64,000 nucleotides of DNA from Halomonas daqiaonensis (GCF_900109725.1 NZ_FOBC01000002.1:227103-291102); one strand, 5' to 3'; positions 36,696-48,537 are shown, counted from the first letter of the stretch. Notes: a model not told the origin generated them from the sequence alone. Numbers and translations are program-made.

Positions 36696-36953
36696 TCAGC
36701 GTCGGGTGGCGTCGTAGCCCAGATCGGCCCCGCGGCTTTCGTCGCTGCGGCGACGCTCACTGCCCTGGCGCTTGCGGTTCTCTTCCTCGCAGACCTCGTC
36801 CTTGCCCCCGCAGACGTCGCAGCCTTCCTTGAGGCCGAGGTTGTTGAGGCCGCCGCAGGTCCCGGCGATGGGCTTGCGACCCATGATCACGCCAACCGCC
36901 ATGGCGGCCATGATCAGCAGAAAGAAGGCGAATACCATCAGGTAGGTTGTCAT
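36696..36953 (-). CDS. nqrM: Na+-NQR maturation protein NqrM
   Basis: 85 residues from ATG 36953 (MTTYLMVFAFFLLIMAAMAV); an in-frame ATG at 36968 is possible. One N-terminal membrane helix is followed by IAGTCGGLNNLGLKEGCDVC and then CGGKDEVCEEE, the conserved Cys set of the NqrM (formerly DUF539/ApbE-adjacent) family. NqrM is needed to build the iron centre between NqrD and NqrE. It follows nqrF on the same strand after about 200 bases and a hairpin, so it may have its own transcript. The tail is highly charged. Confidence 0.92.
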   Translation of the reverse strand: MTTYLMVFAFFLLIMAAMAVGVIMGRKPIAGTCGGLNNLGLKEGCDVCGGKDEVCEEENRKRQGSERRRSDESRGADLGYDATRR

Positions 36954-37102
36954 TGCAGCACTCCTCAATCACGAAAAAACGATCATCTCAACTCTGAGAC
37001 AACACTGGGCGGTGAGAAGTCCAGGTCGAGAAATATCTGATGCCTGAGATGACGACCAGGGACTATCAGCATGTCTGTCGGCATTTCGGGCAGCAAATCG
37101 AA

Positions 37103-37126
37103 GGGGCCGGCCTTTCGGCCGGCCCC
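37103..37126 (-). terminator. Hairpin after nqrF, likely terminator
   Basis: A perfect 10-bp stem GGGGCCGGCC / GGCCGGCCCC with a 4-base loop lies 26 bases after the nqrF stop. The minus-strand tail (CTTCGATTT) is only weakly T-rich, so termination may be partial. Confidence 0.65.
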
Positions 37127-37151
37127 GGGTTACGCTTTGAGACGATCGAGA

Positions 37152-38384
37152 TCAGCCGCCGAAGTCGTCCAGCAGGATATTCTCGGGTTCCACGCCCAGG
37201 TCGATCAATAGCTTGATCACCGAGGCGTTCATCATGGGCGGTCCGCACATGTAGTATTCGCAGTCCTCGGGAGCCGGGTGGTCCTTGAGGTAGTTCTCGT
37301 AGAGAACGTTGTGGATAAACCCGGTCGGCCCATCCCAGTTGTCCTCGGGCTGCGGGTCGGAGAGCGCCAGATGCCACTCGAAGTTGGGGAACTCCTCGGC
37401 CAGCTGGTCGTACTCCTCGTTGTAGAAGGTCTCCCGCCAGGAGCGCGCGCCGTACCAGAACGTGATCTTGCGGTCGGTCTTGAGCCGCTTGAGCTGGTCG
37501 AAGATATGGCTGCGCATCGGCGCCATGCCGGCACCGCCGCCAATGAAGACCATCTCGGCGTCGGAGTCCTTGGCGAAGAACTCGCCGAAGGGCCCCATGA
37601 CGGTGACCTTGTCGCCCTTCTTCAGGCTAAAGACATAGGTCGACATCAGCCCCGGGGGATGGTCGGTATTGGGCGGCGGTGTGGCGATACGGATGTTGAA
37701 CTTGAGGATACCCTTCTCATCCGGATAGTTCGCCATGGAGTAGGCGCGGATGACTTCCTCGTTGTTCTTGTGGGAGATGTTGAACAGCCCGAACTTCTCC
37801 CAATCGCCTCGATACTCCTCCTCGATGTCAAAATCCTTGAAGGAGATATCATAGGGCGGTGCCACCAGCTGCACATAGCCGCCGGCGCGGAAGGCCACTT
37901 CCTCGCCCTCGGGCAGCTTGAGGTTGAGCTCCTTGATGAAGGTGGCGACGTTGGGGTTATCGATGACCTCGCATTCCCACTGCTTGACGCCGAAGACCTC
38001 TTCCGGGACCTCGATCTTCATGTCCTGCTTCACCGGCACCTGGCAGGAAAGGCGCCAACCATCCTTCTTCTCGCGCAGGGTGAAGTGGGACTCCTCGGTG
38101 GGCAGAATGGCACCACCGCCCTCTTCCACCACGCACTTGCACTGGGCGCAGGAGCCACCGCCGCCGCAGGCGGAGGAAAGGAAGATGCCGTTGGCGGCCA
38201 AGGTGTTGAGCAGCTTGCCGCCGGCCTGGGTGGTCAGGGTGTGCTGGGGATCGCCATTGACCTCGATGGTCACATCCCCTGTGCTGACGAGCTTGCTGCG
38301 GGCAGCCAGGATCACCAGAACCAGGCCGATGACGACCACGGTGAACATGACCACACCGAGCAAGATGACTGTTGTATCAACCAT
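37152..38384 (-). CDS. nqrF: Na+-NQR subunit F (NADH-oxidising flavoprotein)
   Basis: 410 residues. An N-terminal membrane anchor ([19 protein letters not shown]) is followed by a 2Fe-2S ferredoxin domain with Cys ligands in [20 protein letters not shown] and a later Cys (LSCQVPV). The FAD-binding barrel has [14 protein letters not shown], and the NADH site has [19 protein letters not shown] and [10 protein letters not shown]. It takes electrons from NADH into the sodium pump. It is the last of six nqr genes. Confidence 0.97.
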   Translation of the reverse strand: MVDTTVILLGVVMFTVVVIGLVLVILAARSKLVSTGDVTIEVNGDPQHTLTTQAGGKLLNTLAANGIFLSSACGGGGSCAQCKCVVEEGGGAILPTEESHFTLREKKDGWRLSCQVPVKQDMKIEVPEEVFGVKQWECEVIDNPNVATFIKELNLKLPEGEEVAFRAGGYVQLVAPPYDISFKDFDIEEEYRGDWEKFGLFNISHKNNEEVIRAYSMANYPDEKGILKFNIRIATPPPNTDHPPGLMSTYVFSLKKGDKVTVMGPFGEFFAKDSDAEMVFIGGGAGMAPMRSHIFDQLKRLKTDRKITFWYGARSWRETFYNEEYDQLAEEFPNFEWHLALSDPQPEDNWDGPTGFIHNVLYENYLKDHPAPEDCEYYMCGPPMMNASVIKLLIDLGVEPENILLDDFGG

Positions 38385-38456
38385 GTCGGTTTCCTATTGC
38401 TTGACGTTGCCTGGACCCCGGCGATCCATCCGGCCGCCGGGAGAGCACGACCTGCC

Positions 38457-39074
<618 letters not shown>

Positions 39075-39075
39075 G

Positions 39076-39744
39076 TTACACGGCCTCCTTCGGCTGGGTG
39101 TTTGCCTTCATCTTGAACTCGTTCTCTTCGACCTGCTCCGGGTTGAGGCTACGCAGCACCCAGATGATCAGGCCGATGATGAAGAACGCCGAGGGCGGCA
39201 GCAGCAGCAGGCCGTTGGGCACGTACCAGCCGCCATCCTGTACGGGCTGCAGCACGGTGAAGCCGAACACGCTGCCGGCACCGAGCAATTCACGGAAGAA
39301 GCCCACGGTCATCAGGATGAAACCGTAGCCGATGCCATTGCCGATGCCATCCAGGAAGGACATTCCCGGGGTGTTGGTCATGGCGAAGCCTTCGGCACGC
39401 CCCATCACGATGCAGTTGGTGATGATCAGACCGACGAACACCGAGAGCTGCTTGGACATCTCGTAGGCGTAGGCCTTGAGGATCTGGTCAACCACGATGA
39501 CCAGCGAGGCGATGATGGTCATCTGCACGATGATGCGGATGGAGGACGGGATATGGTGACGGATCAGCGACACGAACAGGTTCGAGAAAGCCGTCACGAA
39601 GATTACCGCCAGTGTCATCACCAGCGAGACACTCATGCTGGTGGTTACCGCCAGGGCCGAGCAGATACCCAGTATCTGCAGGGCGATGGGGTTGTTCTTG
39701 AAGATCGGCGTCGTCAGGACGCTCTTTGGGCTCGCAGCGGACAT
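39076..39744 (-). CDS. nqrD: Na+-NQR subunit D
   Basis: 222 residues, six membrane helices. The iron-ligand Cys lies in [20 protein letters not shown] and a second in [20 protein letters not shown]. It begins [20 protein letters not shown] and ends with a charged tail. It lies two bases after nqrC and one base before nqrE. Confidence 0.97.
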   Translation of the reverse strand: MSAASPKSVLTTPIFKNNPIALQILGICSALAVTTSMSVSLVMTLAVIFVTAFSNLFVSLIRHHIPSSIRIIVQMTIIASLVIVVDQILKAYAYEMSKQLSVFVGLIITNCIVMGRAEGFAMTNTPGMSFLDGIGNGIGYGFILMTVGFFRELLGAGSVFGFTVLQPVQDGGWYVPNGLLLLPPSAFFIIGLIIWVLRSLNPEQVEENEFKMKANTQPKEAV

Positions 39745-39746
39745 GA

Positions 39747-40565
39747 TCAGGCTCCTTCACTTTCTAGTTCGACATCGGCGCCCTGGGTCTCGGCCTGGCT
39801 GGTCCCCTCACGGAACCGCGCCAGGTAATCACCGAAGCCTTCCGGGCTCAGCCAGAACTGCAGCATGTTGGTCACGCCGTTGCTGGTCAGGGTGGCACCG
39901 GAGAGGGCATCGACCTCGGTCTCGCCGCTAGCACCGCCCTTGACCAGGCGGATCGCGGGATCAAGCTCACCTTGCTCGTCGAAGATCTCCTTGCCTTCCC
40001 ATTGGGCCTGCCAGCGCGGGTTGTTGACCTCGCCCCCAAGCCCAGGGGTCTCGGCGTGCTCGTAGTAGGTGATGCCGACGATGGTGTTGCCGTCGCCTTC
40101 CACGGAGAGGAAACCGCGCATCAGCCCCCACAGCCCCTGGCCACGAATCGGCAGGATGATCTGCTCGGGATCGTCCGGATCGCCCACCAGGTAGACCGTC
40201 GAATACTTCTCGACACGCGTCAGGCCTGCCGGATCTCTCTCGCCGGAGAGGGTGCGAGACGCCGCCGGGTCGCGACGCGACTCGAAGGCGTTGTAGGTAT
40301 CCGGGTCGTGCTCCGCGGAGTACTCACCGGTCTCCAAATTAACCACCCGCGGCGTGATCATGGACTCGTAGGTCTCGTTCACGTCCATGCCGGACTCGTA
40401 GAGATTGGCCACCTCGAGAATGTTGGTCTTGCGGTCGAGCTCCTGGTTGAACTGCTGCTTCGAACGCAGAGCCACCGCCGCGGTGGAGACGATGATCGAA
40501 CACACGATACAAAGTGCGAACGCCACCGTCAGGATCTTCTTGATGGAGTTATTGCTCTGTGCCAT
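39747..40565 (-). CDS. nqrC: Na+-NQR subunit C (covalent FMN)
   Basis: 272 residues from ATG 40565, which overlaps the nqrB stop (ATGA) and opens [20 protein letters not shown]. One N-terminal membrane helix precedes a periplasmic FMN-binding domain. The covalent-flavin Thr lies in [14 protein letters not shown] (the SGAT motif). A longer in-frame reading to 40964 runs antisense-like through nqrB and is not real. The last 30 residues are acidic. Confidence 0.96.
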   Translation of the reverse strand: MAQSNNSIKKILTVAFALCIVCSIIVSTAAVALRSKQQFNQELDRKTNILEVANLYESGMDVNETYESMITPRVVNLETGEYSAEHDPDTYNAFESRRDPAASRTLSGERDPAGLTRVEKYSTVYLVGDPDDPEQIILPIRGQGLWGLMRGFLSVEGDGNTIVGITYYEHAETPGLGGEVNNPRWQAQWEGKEIFDEQGELDPAIRLVKGGASGETEVDALSGATLTSNGVTNMLQFWLSPEGFGDYLARFREGTSQAETQGADVELESEGA

Positions 40566-41791
40566 CAGGCAGTCTCCTCGGCCGGCACACCGGTGCGCTG
40601 CATGCGGCGCTTGATGTTGGCCTGTACAAAGAAGTGATCGATCAGCGGGGCGAACAGGTTGGCGAACAGGATCGCCAGCATGATGCCTTCGGGGAACGCC
40701 GGGTTGACGACGCGGATCAGCACCGTCATGACGCCGATGAGCGCGCCGAAGATCAGGCGGCCCTGGTTGGTCATGGAGGCAGACACCGGGTCGGTCGCCA
40801 TGAACACCATGCCGAAGGCGAAGCCGCCCACTACCAGGTGCCAGTACCAGGGCATGGCGAACATCGGGTTGCTGTCGGAGCCGATCATGTTGAAGAGCGC
40901 ACTGGTCGCCACCATGCCCAGGAAGACGCCGAGCACGATTCGCCAGGAAGCGATCTTGGTCCACAACAGCACGACCGCACCGATCAGGATCGCCAGGGTC
41001 GAGGTTTCACCCACCGAACCCGGCACGAAGCCAAGGAAGGCATCCCACCAGCTCCACTGGCTGGAGAGAGCCGCCATGCCGTCCTGGAAGGCGACGGAAA
41101 GCGCAGTCGCGCCGCTGTAGCCATCGGCCGCCACCCAGATCGCGTCACCGGAAATCTGTGCCGGATAGGCGAAATACAGGAAGGCACGGCCGGTCAGCGC
41201 CGGGTTGAGGAAGTTCTTCCCGGTGCCGCCGAAGATCTCCTTGCCGATCACCACACCGAAGGTGATGCCCAGTGCCACCTGCCACAGCGGAATGGTGGCG
41301 GGCAGGATCAGGGCATACAGCACGGAGGTGACGAAGAAGCCCTCGTTGACCTCGTGACCACGCTTGATGGCAAACAACACCTCCCAGAAACCGCCGACCA
41401 CGAAGGTCACCAGGTAGATGGGGAGGAAGTAGGTGGCGCCCAGCACCAGGTTGGACCACAGGCTATCCGGATCATGGCCGCCGGCGAGGGTCATGGTGAT
41501 CGCCTCGCGCCAGGTGCCCATGGAGGCAAAGCCATCGGCGATGGCTGCGTTGGCCATCCAGCCGGCGTTCCACATGCCAAAGATCATCGCCGGGAAGGTG
41601 CACAACCAGACGGTGATCATGATGCGCTTGAGGTCGACGCCGTCACGCACGTGAGCGGTGGTCTTGGCCACATCGGGCGGGGCGTAGAAGATGGTGTCAA
41701 CCGCCTCGTAGAGGGGGTAGAACTTCTCGTACTTGCCACCCTTGTGGAAGTGGGGTTCGAGATTGTCGAGTGTCTGTCGGATACCCATCAT
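40565..41791 (-). CDS. nqrB: Na+-NQR subunit B (covalent FMN, sodium path)
   Basis: 408 residues with about ten membrane helices. The covalent-FMN Thr is in [16 protein letters not shown]. Other typical stretches are [20 protein letters not shown] and [20 protein letters not shown]. The start overlaps the nqrA stop by four bases. NqrB also holds riboflavin and sodium-translocation residues in the known complex. Confidence 0.97.
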   Translation of the reverse strand: MMGIRQTLDNLEPHFHKGGKYEKFYPLYEAVDTIFYAPPDVAKTTAHVRDGVDLKRIMITVWLCTFPAMIFGMWNAGWMANAAIADGFASMGTWREAITMTLAGGHDPDSLWSNLVLGATYFLPIYLVTFVVGGFWEVLFAIKRGHEVNEGFFVTSVLYALILPATIPLWQVALGITFGVVIGKEIFGGTGKNFLNPALTGRAFLYFAYPAQISGDAIWVAADGYSGATALSVAFQDGMAALSSQWSWWDAFLGFVPGSVGETSTLAILIGAVVLLWTKIASWRIVLGVFLGMVATSALFNMIGSDSNPMFAMPWYWHLVVGGFAFGMVFMATDPVSASMTNQGRLIFGALIGVMTVLIRVVNPAFPEGIMLAILFANLFAPLIDHFFVQANIKRRMQRTGVPAEETA

Positions 41792-43140
41792 CAGGCCTCT
41801 TTCTCGATCAAGGTGAGGTTGTCACGCAGGATGGGACCGTACTCGTACTTGCCGGGGCACACATAGGTGCACAGTGCCAGGTCCTCTTCATCCAGCTCCA
41901 GGCAGCCGAGCTGCATCGCCGACTCGATGTCGCCGACGATCAGCGAGCGCAGCAGTTGGGTGGGCAGGATGTCCAGCGGCATCACCTCTTCGTACATGCC
42001 CACCGGTACCATGGCGCGCTCGGAGCCGTTGGTCGAGGTGGTCGGCGCGTAGTGGTTCAGGCCGGTGATCTTCGACAGGTAGATCCCCATCACCGAGTGG
42101 CGATTCTTGCCGAGCGACAACCAGCCCATCCAGACGCGCTTGTTGCCTTCCTCGAGCAGGCTGACCTGATCGTGAAAGCGCCCCAGGTAGCGCAGGCTGC
42201 CCTCGCAGGTGGCACCGGCGAACACCGAGCCGGAGATCACACGGGTGCCATCGGGGTCGATCACCTCACCCTCGAGAAACTCTTCGGTACTGGCGCCGAT
42301 CCGGGTACGCAGCAGGCGGGGATTTTCGGCACGCGGGCCACCCACGGCGATCACGCGTTGGACATCCAGCTTGCCTTCGGCAAACAGCTTGCCGAAGGCG
42401 ATGACATCCTGATAGCCGATGTGCCAGACCCGCTTGTGCAAGGCCACGGGCGAGAGGTGATGGATGTGGGTGCCCACCAGGCCGGCGGGATGCGGGCCGG
42501 CGAACGTCTCGTGCTGCACACCCTTGACGTCACTGCCCGGGACGCGAGCATCCGGCGCCGTGCAGAGATAGACCTGACCTTCAGTCAGGCGGGCCAGCAC
42601 CTTGAGCCCGTCCTCGAAGGCATCAACCTGCTCGTTGATGATATCGGCGGGATTGGCGGCCAGCGGATGGGTATCGATGGCCGTGACGAAGATATCGGTC
42701 GGTGAGCTATCGATGGCCGGGGTACGCGAGTAGGGCCGGGTACGCAACGCGGTCCACAGCCCCGACTCGATCAGTTGGTCGACGACGGCCTGACGCTCGA
42801 GGCCCTCGAGCTTGTCGCGACCGTGAGCCGTGAATTCCACCGCCTCCTCGGTTTCGTCGACCTTGATGACCACCGAGAGCAGCTTGCGCTTCTCGCCGCG
42901 GTTGATAGCGACTACCTCGCCGGCCGCCGGCGCCGTGAAGCGCACCCCGTCGATCTTCTTGTCGGTGAAGAGCAGCTGGCCCAGCTTGACCCTGTCCCCC
43001 TCACTGACCTCCATGGTCGGCTTCATGCCGACATAGTCGGTGCCCAGGACAGCCACATGGCGTACCGGTCGCGCATCCTCGATGCGTGCCTCCGGCGTCC
43101 CCGCGATGGGGAGATCCAGGCCTTTCTTGACTTCGATCAT
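41791..43140 (-). CDS. nqrA: Na+-NQR subunit A
   Basis: 449 residues from ATG 43140 ([20 protein letters not shown]); the in-frame extension to 43296 passes through the promoter region and is rejected. It is a soluble quinone-associated subunit; [20 protein letters not shown] and [20 protein letters not shown] are family landmarks. It ends with [20 protein letters not shown]. It is the first gene of nqrABCDEF, which exports Na+ during NADH:ubiquinone oxidation, fitting a halophile. Confidence 0.97.
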   Translation of the reverse strand: MIEVKKGLDLPIAGTPEARIEDARPVRHVAVLGTDYVGMKPTMEVSEGDRVKLGQLLFTDKKIDGVRFTAPAAGEVVAINRGEKRKLLSVVIKVDETEEAVEFTAHGRDKLEGLERQAVVDQLIESGLWTALRTRPYSRTPAIDSSPTDIFVTAIDTHPLAANPADIINEQVDAFEDGLKVLARLTEGQVYLCTAPDARVPGSDVKGVQHETFAGPHPAGLVGTHIHHLSPVALHKRVWHIGYQDVIAFGKLFAEGKLDVQRVIAVGGPRAENPRLLRTRIGASTEEFLEGEVIDPDGTRVISGSVFAGATCEGSLRYLGRFHDQVSLLEEGNKRVWMGWLSLGKNRHSVMGIYLSKITGLNHYAPTTSTNGSERAMVPVGMYEEVMPLDILPTQLLRSLIVGDIESAMQLGCLELDEEDLALCTYVCPGKYEYGPILRDNLTLIEKEA

Positions 43141-43266
43141 AGTCTCGCCCAGTTGATGGATCGGATAGATGAAGAAAGGGGTTCGAATGGATTCGAATTC
43201 TTCTATTTTCAGTACGTTACCAGTCAGGCCCGAGGCACGCACGGACCACCCCGAAAAATCCATCAT

Positions 43267-43295
43267 ATTATAAAGACAAGCGTAAAGCATGACCA
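43267..43295 (-). promoter_or_regulatory. Predicted sigma-70 promoter of the nqr operon
   Basis: On the minus strand TGGTCA (43290-43295) is followed after exactly 17 bases by a perfect TATAAT (43267-43272). It leaves a leader of about 120 bases before nqrA. No other good promoter lies between gap and nqrA. Confidence 0.65.
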
Positions 43296-43366
43296 CTTGC
43301 CCTATGGTCGCAAGGCCGGTTTCGAGGCAAGGGGAAGATTGTCGCAGGAGGGAGATGCAAGAAGTA

Positions 43367-43398
43367 AAGGGGCAAGGAGATGACTCCCCTTGCCCCCT
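43367..43398 (-). terminator. Hairpin terminator after gap
   Basis: AGGGGCAAGG and CCTTGCCCCC pair around a short loop; on the minus strand the stem is followed by TTTACTTCTT. It sits 28 bases after the gap stop and upstream of the nqr promoter, insulating the two units. Confidence 0.65.
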
Positions 43399-43425
43399 AG
43401 ATCCGTGGCGGCTGGCCGTTGGCCG

Positions 43426-44886
43426 TCAGGCCTTGGCGTGCGGAAGCTTGAGGAAGTGCACGTTGGAGACGTGCTGCAAGATGCGGATCACCTGACAGCT
43501 GTAGCCGAATTCGTTGTCGTACCAGACATAGACCACCGCATTCTTGCCATTGGCGATGGTCGCCTTGGCGTCGACGATGCCGGCATGTCGGTTGCCGACG
43601 AAATCGGTGGAGACCACCTCGGGCGAGTCGACGAAATCAATCTGCTTCTGGTAAGGCGAGTCCAGCGACATCCGGCGCAGGAAGTCGTTGAGCGCCTCGG
43701 CATCGGTCTCCTTCTCCAGGCGCAGGTTGAGAATTGCCATTGAGACGTTGGGCGTCGGCACGCGAATGGCGTTGCCGGTCAGCTTGCCGGCAAACTCCGG
43801 CAGCGCCTTGGCGACCGCCTTGGCGGCACCGGTCTCGGTCAGCACCATGTTGAGCGGGGCGCTGCGGCCGCGACGATCGCCCTTGTGGTAGTTGTCGATC
43901 AGATTCTGGTCGTTGGTGTAGGAGTGCACGGTCTCCACGTGGCCATGCTCGACGCCGAACTCGTCGTTGAGCACCTTGAGCACCGGCACGATGGCATTGG
44001 TAGTGCACGAGGCTGCGGAGAGGATACGATCCTGCTCACCGATATCCTGATGGTTAATGCCGTAGACGATGTTGGCGATGTCGCCCTTGCCCGGGGCGGT
44101 GAGGATCGCCTTGGCCACGCCCTTGCACTGAATATGCTGACCCAGGCCCGCCTCGTCGCGCCAGATGCCGGTATTGTCGACCACCACGGCGTTATCGATG
44201 CCGTAGGCGGTGTAGTCGATCTCGGTGGGCGAATCGGCATAGATCACCCGGATGACGTTGCCATTGGCGGTGATGGTGCGTGCTTCGGCGTCAACGCTGA
44301 TGGTGCCGTCGAAGGGGCCATGCACCGAATCGCGACGCAGCAGGCTGGCGCGCTTCTCCAGGTCCTTGGCGATATCACCACGACCGCGCACGACAATGGC
44401 TCGCAGGCGCAAAAGGTTGCCGCCGCCTGCCTTCTCGACCAGCACGCGCGCCAGGATCCGGCCGATGCGGCCGAAGCCGTAGAGCACAACGTCCTTGGGC
44501 TGGCCGTTGTGGCCGTCGGGATCGTGAGCATCGACGATCTCGGACAGCTCGTCGCGCAGGAAGGCCACCGGGTCGCTGTTCTGCGCCTTGAAAGCCACCC
44601 CGAGCTTGCCTACGTCGACATGCGCCGGACCCAGGTTGAGCTCGGTCATCGCCTTGATCAGCGGGAAGGTGTCCTGCACGGACAGCTCTGTCCCCTCGAT
44701 CTTCCGTACGTAGCGGTGATCCTTGAGGATGCGGATCACGCTGCGGTTGAACAGCGACCGCCCGAACATGGTCACGACCACGTTGTTGTGACGATAGAGG
44801 CTGCCGATCATCGGGATCATCTGCTCGGCGATCGCCTGATTGTCGTGCCATTCCTGGAAGACGGTATCGAGGGTTTGCTGACTCAC
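43426..44886 (-). CDS. gap: Glyceraldehyde-3-phosphate dehydrogenase, long form
   Basis: 486 residues, about 150 more than classical GAPDH. An N-terminal extension of roughly 125 residues (MSQQTLDTVFQEWHDNQAIA onward) precedes the NAD domain (VVLYGFGRIGRILARVLVEK). The catalytic Cys is in LSAASCTTNAIVPVLKVLND, and the terminal part has VWYDNEFGYSCQVIRILQHV. This long subfamily is found in marine and halophilic gammaproteobacteria. It oxidises glyceraldehyde-3-phosphate or works in the reverse direction in gluconeogenesis. It is monocistronic and divergent from mfd. Confidence 0.94.
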   Translation of the reverse strand: MSQQTLDTVFQEWHDNQAIAEQMIPMIGSLYRHNNVVVTMFGRSLFNRSVIRILKDHRYVRKIEGTELSVQDTFPLIKAMTELNLGPAHVDVGKLGVAFKAQNSDPVAFLRDELSEIVDAHDPDGHNGQPKDVVLYGFGRIGRILARVLVEKAGGGNLLRLRAIVVRGRGDIAKDLEKRASLLRRDSVHGPFDGTISVDAEARTITANGNVIRVIYADSPTEIDYTAYGIDNAVVVDNTGIWRDEAGLGQHIQCKGVAKAILTAPGKGDIANIVYGINHQDIGEQDRILSAASCTTNAIVPVLKVLNDEFGVEHGHVETVHSYTNDQNLIDNYHKGDRRGRSAPLNMVLTETGAAKAVAKALPEFAGKLTGNAIRVPTPNVSMAILNLRLEKETDAEALNDFLRRMSLDSPYQKQIDFVDSPEVVSTDFVGNRHAGIVDAKATIANGKNAVVYVWYDNEFGYSCQVIRILQHVSNVHFLKLPHAKA

Positions 44887-45009
44887 GGGTGACCTCAGTC
44901 TGGTGATAACAAGGGGGAAGATACCGCTGCATTATCCGGGGCGGCACCTGCCGGGGCAATCGCAGGATGGTCGCACCTGCTGTAGGCGATTTACAGAATT
45001 CCGCTGCTG

Positions 45010-45039
45010 ACTACAGGACAACCGCGAGGCTGGTATCAT
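45010..45039 (+). promoter_or_regulatory. Possible mfd promoter with extended -10
   Basis: TGGTATCAT (TATCAT at 45034-45039 with an upstream TG) is an extended -10 candidate, with CTACAG 17 bases before it as a poor -35. It would give a leader of about 45 bases. Confidence 0.3.
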
Positions 45040-45087
45040 GCCCCATTTCTGCACCCCGCTCACGACCACGGTTGGGTAACCGATAGC

Positions 45088-48000
45088 ATGACGAACTTCT
45101 CGCCGCTCGACCCGCCGCGCCCCCAGGGGCTGCGCGACATTCTCTACTGGCAGACGCCGTCGGGCAGCGCCACGGCCCTAGCCCTGGCCCACCTGGCCGA
45201 AGATGCCCCGCTGCTGGTGATCACCCCCGATACCGCCACGGCCCAGCGCCTGGAGAATGACCTGGGCTTCTATGGCCACCTGCCGGTGCTACCCTTCCCC
45301 GACTGGGAGACGCTGCCCTACGACAGCTTCTCGCCGCATCAGGACATCGTCTCGGAGCGGCTGCGCACCCTGCGTCGGCTGCAGGACGGCGAGCACGGCA
45401 TCGTGCTCGCGGCCATGAATACCCTGATGCAGCGCTTGCCGCCGGTGGACTATATCGCCGGGCGCGTGATGACGCTGGAAACCGGCCAGACCCTGGACCG
45501 CGAGGGGTTCCGCGACGCCCTGTCGCGGGCCGGCTACCGGGCCGTGGAAACGGTCTATGAGCCCGGCGAATACGCGCTGCGCGGGGCGTTGATCGACCTC
45601 TTCCCGATGGGCACCGAGGCGCCACTGCGCATCGACCTGTTCGACGATGAGATCGACACCCTGCGCCACTTCGATCCGGATACCCAACGCAGCCAGGACA
45701 GAGTCGAGCGGGTGGAGCTTCTGCCCGCCCACGAATACTCGCTGTCACGCAGCGCCATCGCCTGCTTCCGCGAAGGCTTCGAGACGCTGTTCGATGTCGA
45801 CCCCCGCCAGTGCCCGCTTTACGTTGACGCCCTCAAGGGGATCCCTTCGCCAGGGCTGGAGCAGTACCTGCCGCTGTTCTTCGAGGAGACCGCCACGCTC
45901 TTCGAGCACCTGGCCGAGGGCACAAGGGTCGCCATGCTGCCCGGGGTATTCGAGGCCGCCGAACATCACTGGGAAGCCATCGAGAGCCGCTACGAGAACC
46001 TCGGAGTCGATCCCACTCGCCCACTGCTGCCGCCTCATCGCGCCTTCGTGCCCGTCGCCGAGGCGTTCGGCGCCATCAAGCGCCATCCCCGGGTGGCCCT
46101 GACGGACGATGCGGGGCATCGGCATGCCGTGGCGCCGGCCACCCGAATGCCACCGACGGTGGCGGTGAATGCTCGGGCCAAGCGTCCGCTGGCTGACCTG
46201 GAAAACTTTCTCGCCGAACACTCGGCCACCCGAGTGCTGTTCGTCGCCGAGTCGCGAGGCCGACGCGAGGCCCTGGAGGAGACCCTGGGCCCACTGAGGC
46301 TCGAGCTGCGCCATGTGGTGGACTTCCCGGCCTTTCTGGCCAGCGATTCGCGCTTGGCGATCACCGAGGGCGAGATCGATGCCGGCCTGTGGCTGACCGA
46401 CCCGGACCTGGCGGTGATCAGCGAGACCGAGCTGTTCGGCGAGGTGGTCCGCCAGAGCCGCCGCCGGGAGCGCTCCACCGATGACAGCGAACTGGCGATC
46501 CGCCATCTCTCGGAGCTGCGTCCTGGCGCCCCGGTTGTCCACCAGGCCCACGGCGTGGGCCGCTACAAGGGACTCGAGACGATCGAGGCCGGCGGCCAGC
46601 CCGCCGAGTTCGTGACCCTGGAGTATGCCGACGGAGCACGCCTCTATGTGCCGGTGGACAACCTGCACCTGATCTCGCGCTACGCCGGGGCCGACGACGA
46701 GCTGGCACCACTGCACCGGCTGGGCTCGGACCAGTGGGAGAAGGCAAGGCGACGCGCCGCCGAGAAGATCCGCGACACGGCCGCCGAACTGCTCGACATC
46801 TATGCCCGTCGCGAGGCCCGTGAGGGCTTCGCCTGTGCACCGCCCGATGCTGAGTATGCCCGCTTTGCGGCCAGCTTCCCGTTCGAGGAAACGCCCGACC
46901 AGCGCGCGGCCATCCAGGCCGTGATCGGCGACATGACCGCCCCGCGCCCCATGGATCGAGTCGTCTGCGGCGATGTAGGTTTCGGCAAGACGGAGGTTGC
47001 CATGCGGGCGGCCTTCCTGGCCGTGCACTCCGGTCGCCAGGTCGTGGTACTGGTGCCCACTACCCTGCTCGCCCGACAGCACTACGAGAACTTCCGTGAC
47101 CGTTTTGCCGACACGGCGGTGAACATCGAGCTGATCTCGCGCTTCACTGAGGGCAAGGGGCAAGCCGCCTCCCTGAAGCGTATCGAGGCGGGTCAGACGG
47201 ATATCGTCATCGGCACCCACAAGCTGCTGTCGAAGAGCACCAAGCTCCCCCACATGGGACTGCTGGTCATCGACGAGGAGCATCGTTTCGGCGTGGCCCA
47301 GAAGGAGCGCCTCAAGAGCCTGCGGGCCGAGGTGGACATCCTGACGATGACCGCCACGCCGATCCCGCGCACACTGAACATGGCCATGAGCGGCATCCGC
47401 GACCTCTCGATCATAGCCACCCCCCCGGCCCGGCGCCTGTCGGTGAAGACCTTCGTCCAGCAGCGTGACGAGGCGGTGATCAAGGAGGCGATCCTGCGCG
47501 AGATCCTGCGCGGCGGTCAGGTCTACTTCCTCCACAACGAGGTCAAGACCATCGAGACCGCCGCCGAGACGGTGCGCGAGCTGGTGCCCGACGCCCGGGT
47601 CGGCGTCGCCCACGGGCAGCTGCCGGAGCGTTCGCTGGAGCGGATCATGTCCGACTTCTATCACAAGCGCTTCAACGTGCTGGTCTGCTCGACCATCATC
47701 GAGACCGGTATCGATGTGCCCAGCGCCAATACCATCGTCATCGAGCGTGCCGACAAGTTCGGCCTGGCCCAGCTCCACCAGCTGCGCGGCCGGGTCGGGC
47801 GTAGCCACCACCAGGCCTATGCCTACCTGCTGGCCCCGCCGCCCCGGATGATGAGCAAGGATGCCGTCAAGCGACTGGAAGCCATCGCCGGCGCCGAGGA
47901 TCTGGGCGCGGGCTTCACCCTGGCCAGCCACGACATGGAGATCCGCGGCGCGGGCGAACTGCTTGGCGAGGACCAGAGCGGCCAGATGGAAGCGGTGGGC

Positions 48001-48537
48001 TACGGCCTCTATATGCAGATGCTCGACCGGGCCGTGAAGGCGATCCGCGAGGGCCGCACACCCAACATCGAGGCACCACTAGAGCAAGGCGTCGAGGTCA
48101 GCCTCAACCTGCCGGCCTTGATTCCCGACGACTACCTCCACGACGTTCAACAACGCCTGGTGATGTACAAGCGCATTTCCAGCGCCAATGACGAGGCCGA
48201 ACTCAAGGAGCTTCAGGTGGAGATGATCGACCGCTTCGGCCTGCTGCCGGCTCCGGTGAAGACTCTGCTGCGCCAGACCCGTCTTCGCCAGCGAGCCGAG
48301 CGCCTGGGCATCACCCGCCTGGAGGCCGGCCCCGAGAAAGGCCGAGTGATCTTCGGTAGCCAGACCGCCGTCGACCCGCTGGTGCTGGTGGAGCTGATCC
48401 AGCGCGCCCCGGATCGCTACCGCCTGGATGGCGCCGACACCCTGCGCTTCGAGGCGCCGATGGAGAAGGAAGAGGCCCGCTTCCAGGCCGTGGAACAGCT
48501 CCTTGATACCCTCAACCGCAAGGCAGAGGCGGCGTGA
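45088..48537 (+). CDS. mfd: Transcription-repair coupling factor Mfd
   Basis: 1149 residues. The UvrB-homology region is near residues 30-340, the RNA-polymerase-interaction domain near 480-545 (VVHQAHGVGRYKGLETIEAG), and the helicase motor near 600-950. Walker A is CGDVGFGKTEVAMRAAFLAV, the DEEH box is LLVIDEEHRFGVAQKERLKS, and later motifs are TMTATPIPRTLNMAMSGIRD and GRVGRSHHQAYAYLL. A C-terminal TRCF domain follows. It displaces stalled RNA polymerase and recruits UvrA. The length is normal for the family. Confidence 0.97.
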   Translation: MTNFSPLDPPRPQGLRDILYWQTPSGSATALALAHLAEDAPLLVITPDTATAQRLENDLGFYGHLPVLPFPDWETLPYDSFSPHQDIVSERLRTLRRLQDGEHGIVLAAMNTLMQRLPPVDYIAGRVMTLETGQTLDREGFRDALSRAGYRAVETVYEPGEYALRGALIDLFPMGTEAPLRIDLFDDEIDTLRHFDPDTQRSQDRVERVELLPAHEYSLSRSAIACFREGFETLFDVDPRQCPLYVDALKGIPSPGLEQYLPLFFEETATLFEHLAEGTRVAMLPGVFEAAEHHWEAIESRYENLGVDPTRPLLPPHRAFVPVAEAFGAIKRHPRVALTDDAGHRHAVAPATRMPPTVAVNARAKRPLADLENFLAEHSATRVLFVAESRGRREALEETLGPLRLELRHVVDFPAFLASDSRLAITEGEIDAGLWLTDPDLAVISETELFGEVVRQSRRRERSTDDSELAIRHLSELRPGAPVVHQAHGVGRYKGLETIEAGGQPAEFVTLEYADGARLYVPVDNLHLISRYAGADDELAPLHRLGSDQWEKARRRAAEKIRDTAAELLDIYARREAREGFACAPPDAEYARFAASFPFEETPDQRAAIQAVIGDMTAPRPMDRVVCGDVGFGKTEVAMRAAFLAVHSGRQVVVLVPTTLLARQHYENFRDRFADTAVNIELISRFTEGKGQAASLKRIEAGQTDIVIGTHKLLSKSTKLPHMGLLVIDEEHRFGVAQKERLKSLRAEVDILTMTATPIPRTLNMAMSGIRDLSIIATPPARRLSVKTFVQQRDEAVIKEAILREILRGGQVYFLHNEVKTIETAAETVRELVPDARVGVAHGQLPERSLERIMSDFYHKRFNVLVCSTIIETGIDVPSANTIVIERADKFGLAQLHQLRGRVGRSHHQAYAYLLAPPPRMMSKDAVKRLEAIAGAEDLGAGFTLASHDMEIRGAGELLGEDQSGQMEAVGYGLYMQMLDRAVKAIREGRTPNIEAPLEQGVEVSLNLPALIPDDYLHDVQQRLVMYKRISSANDEAELKELQVEMIDRFGLLPAPVKTLLRQTRLRQRAERLGITRLEAGPEKGRVIFGSQTAVDPLVLVELIQRAPDRYRLDGADTLRFEAPMEKEEARFQAVEQLLDTLNRKAEAA

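Noticed and set aside
40566..40964. N-terminal extension of nqrC
   Set aside because: It overlaps the nqrB coding sequence out of frame; ATG 40565 gives the normal NqrC start and membrane helix.
45745..47931. Long open frame antisense to mfd
   Set aside because: It is a shadow of GC-rich codons in mfd; the sense frame has all Mfd motifs and the antisense product has no recognisable domain.
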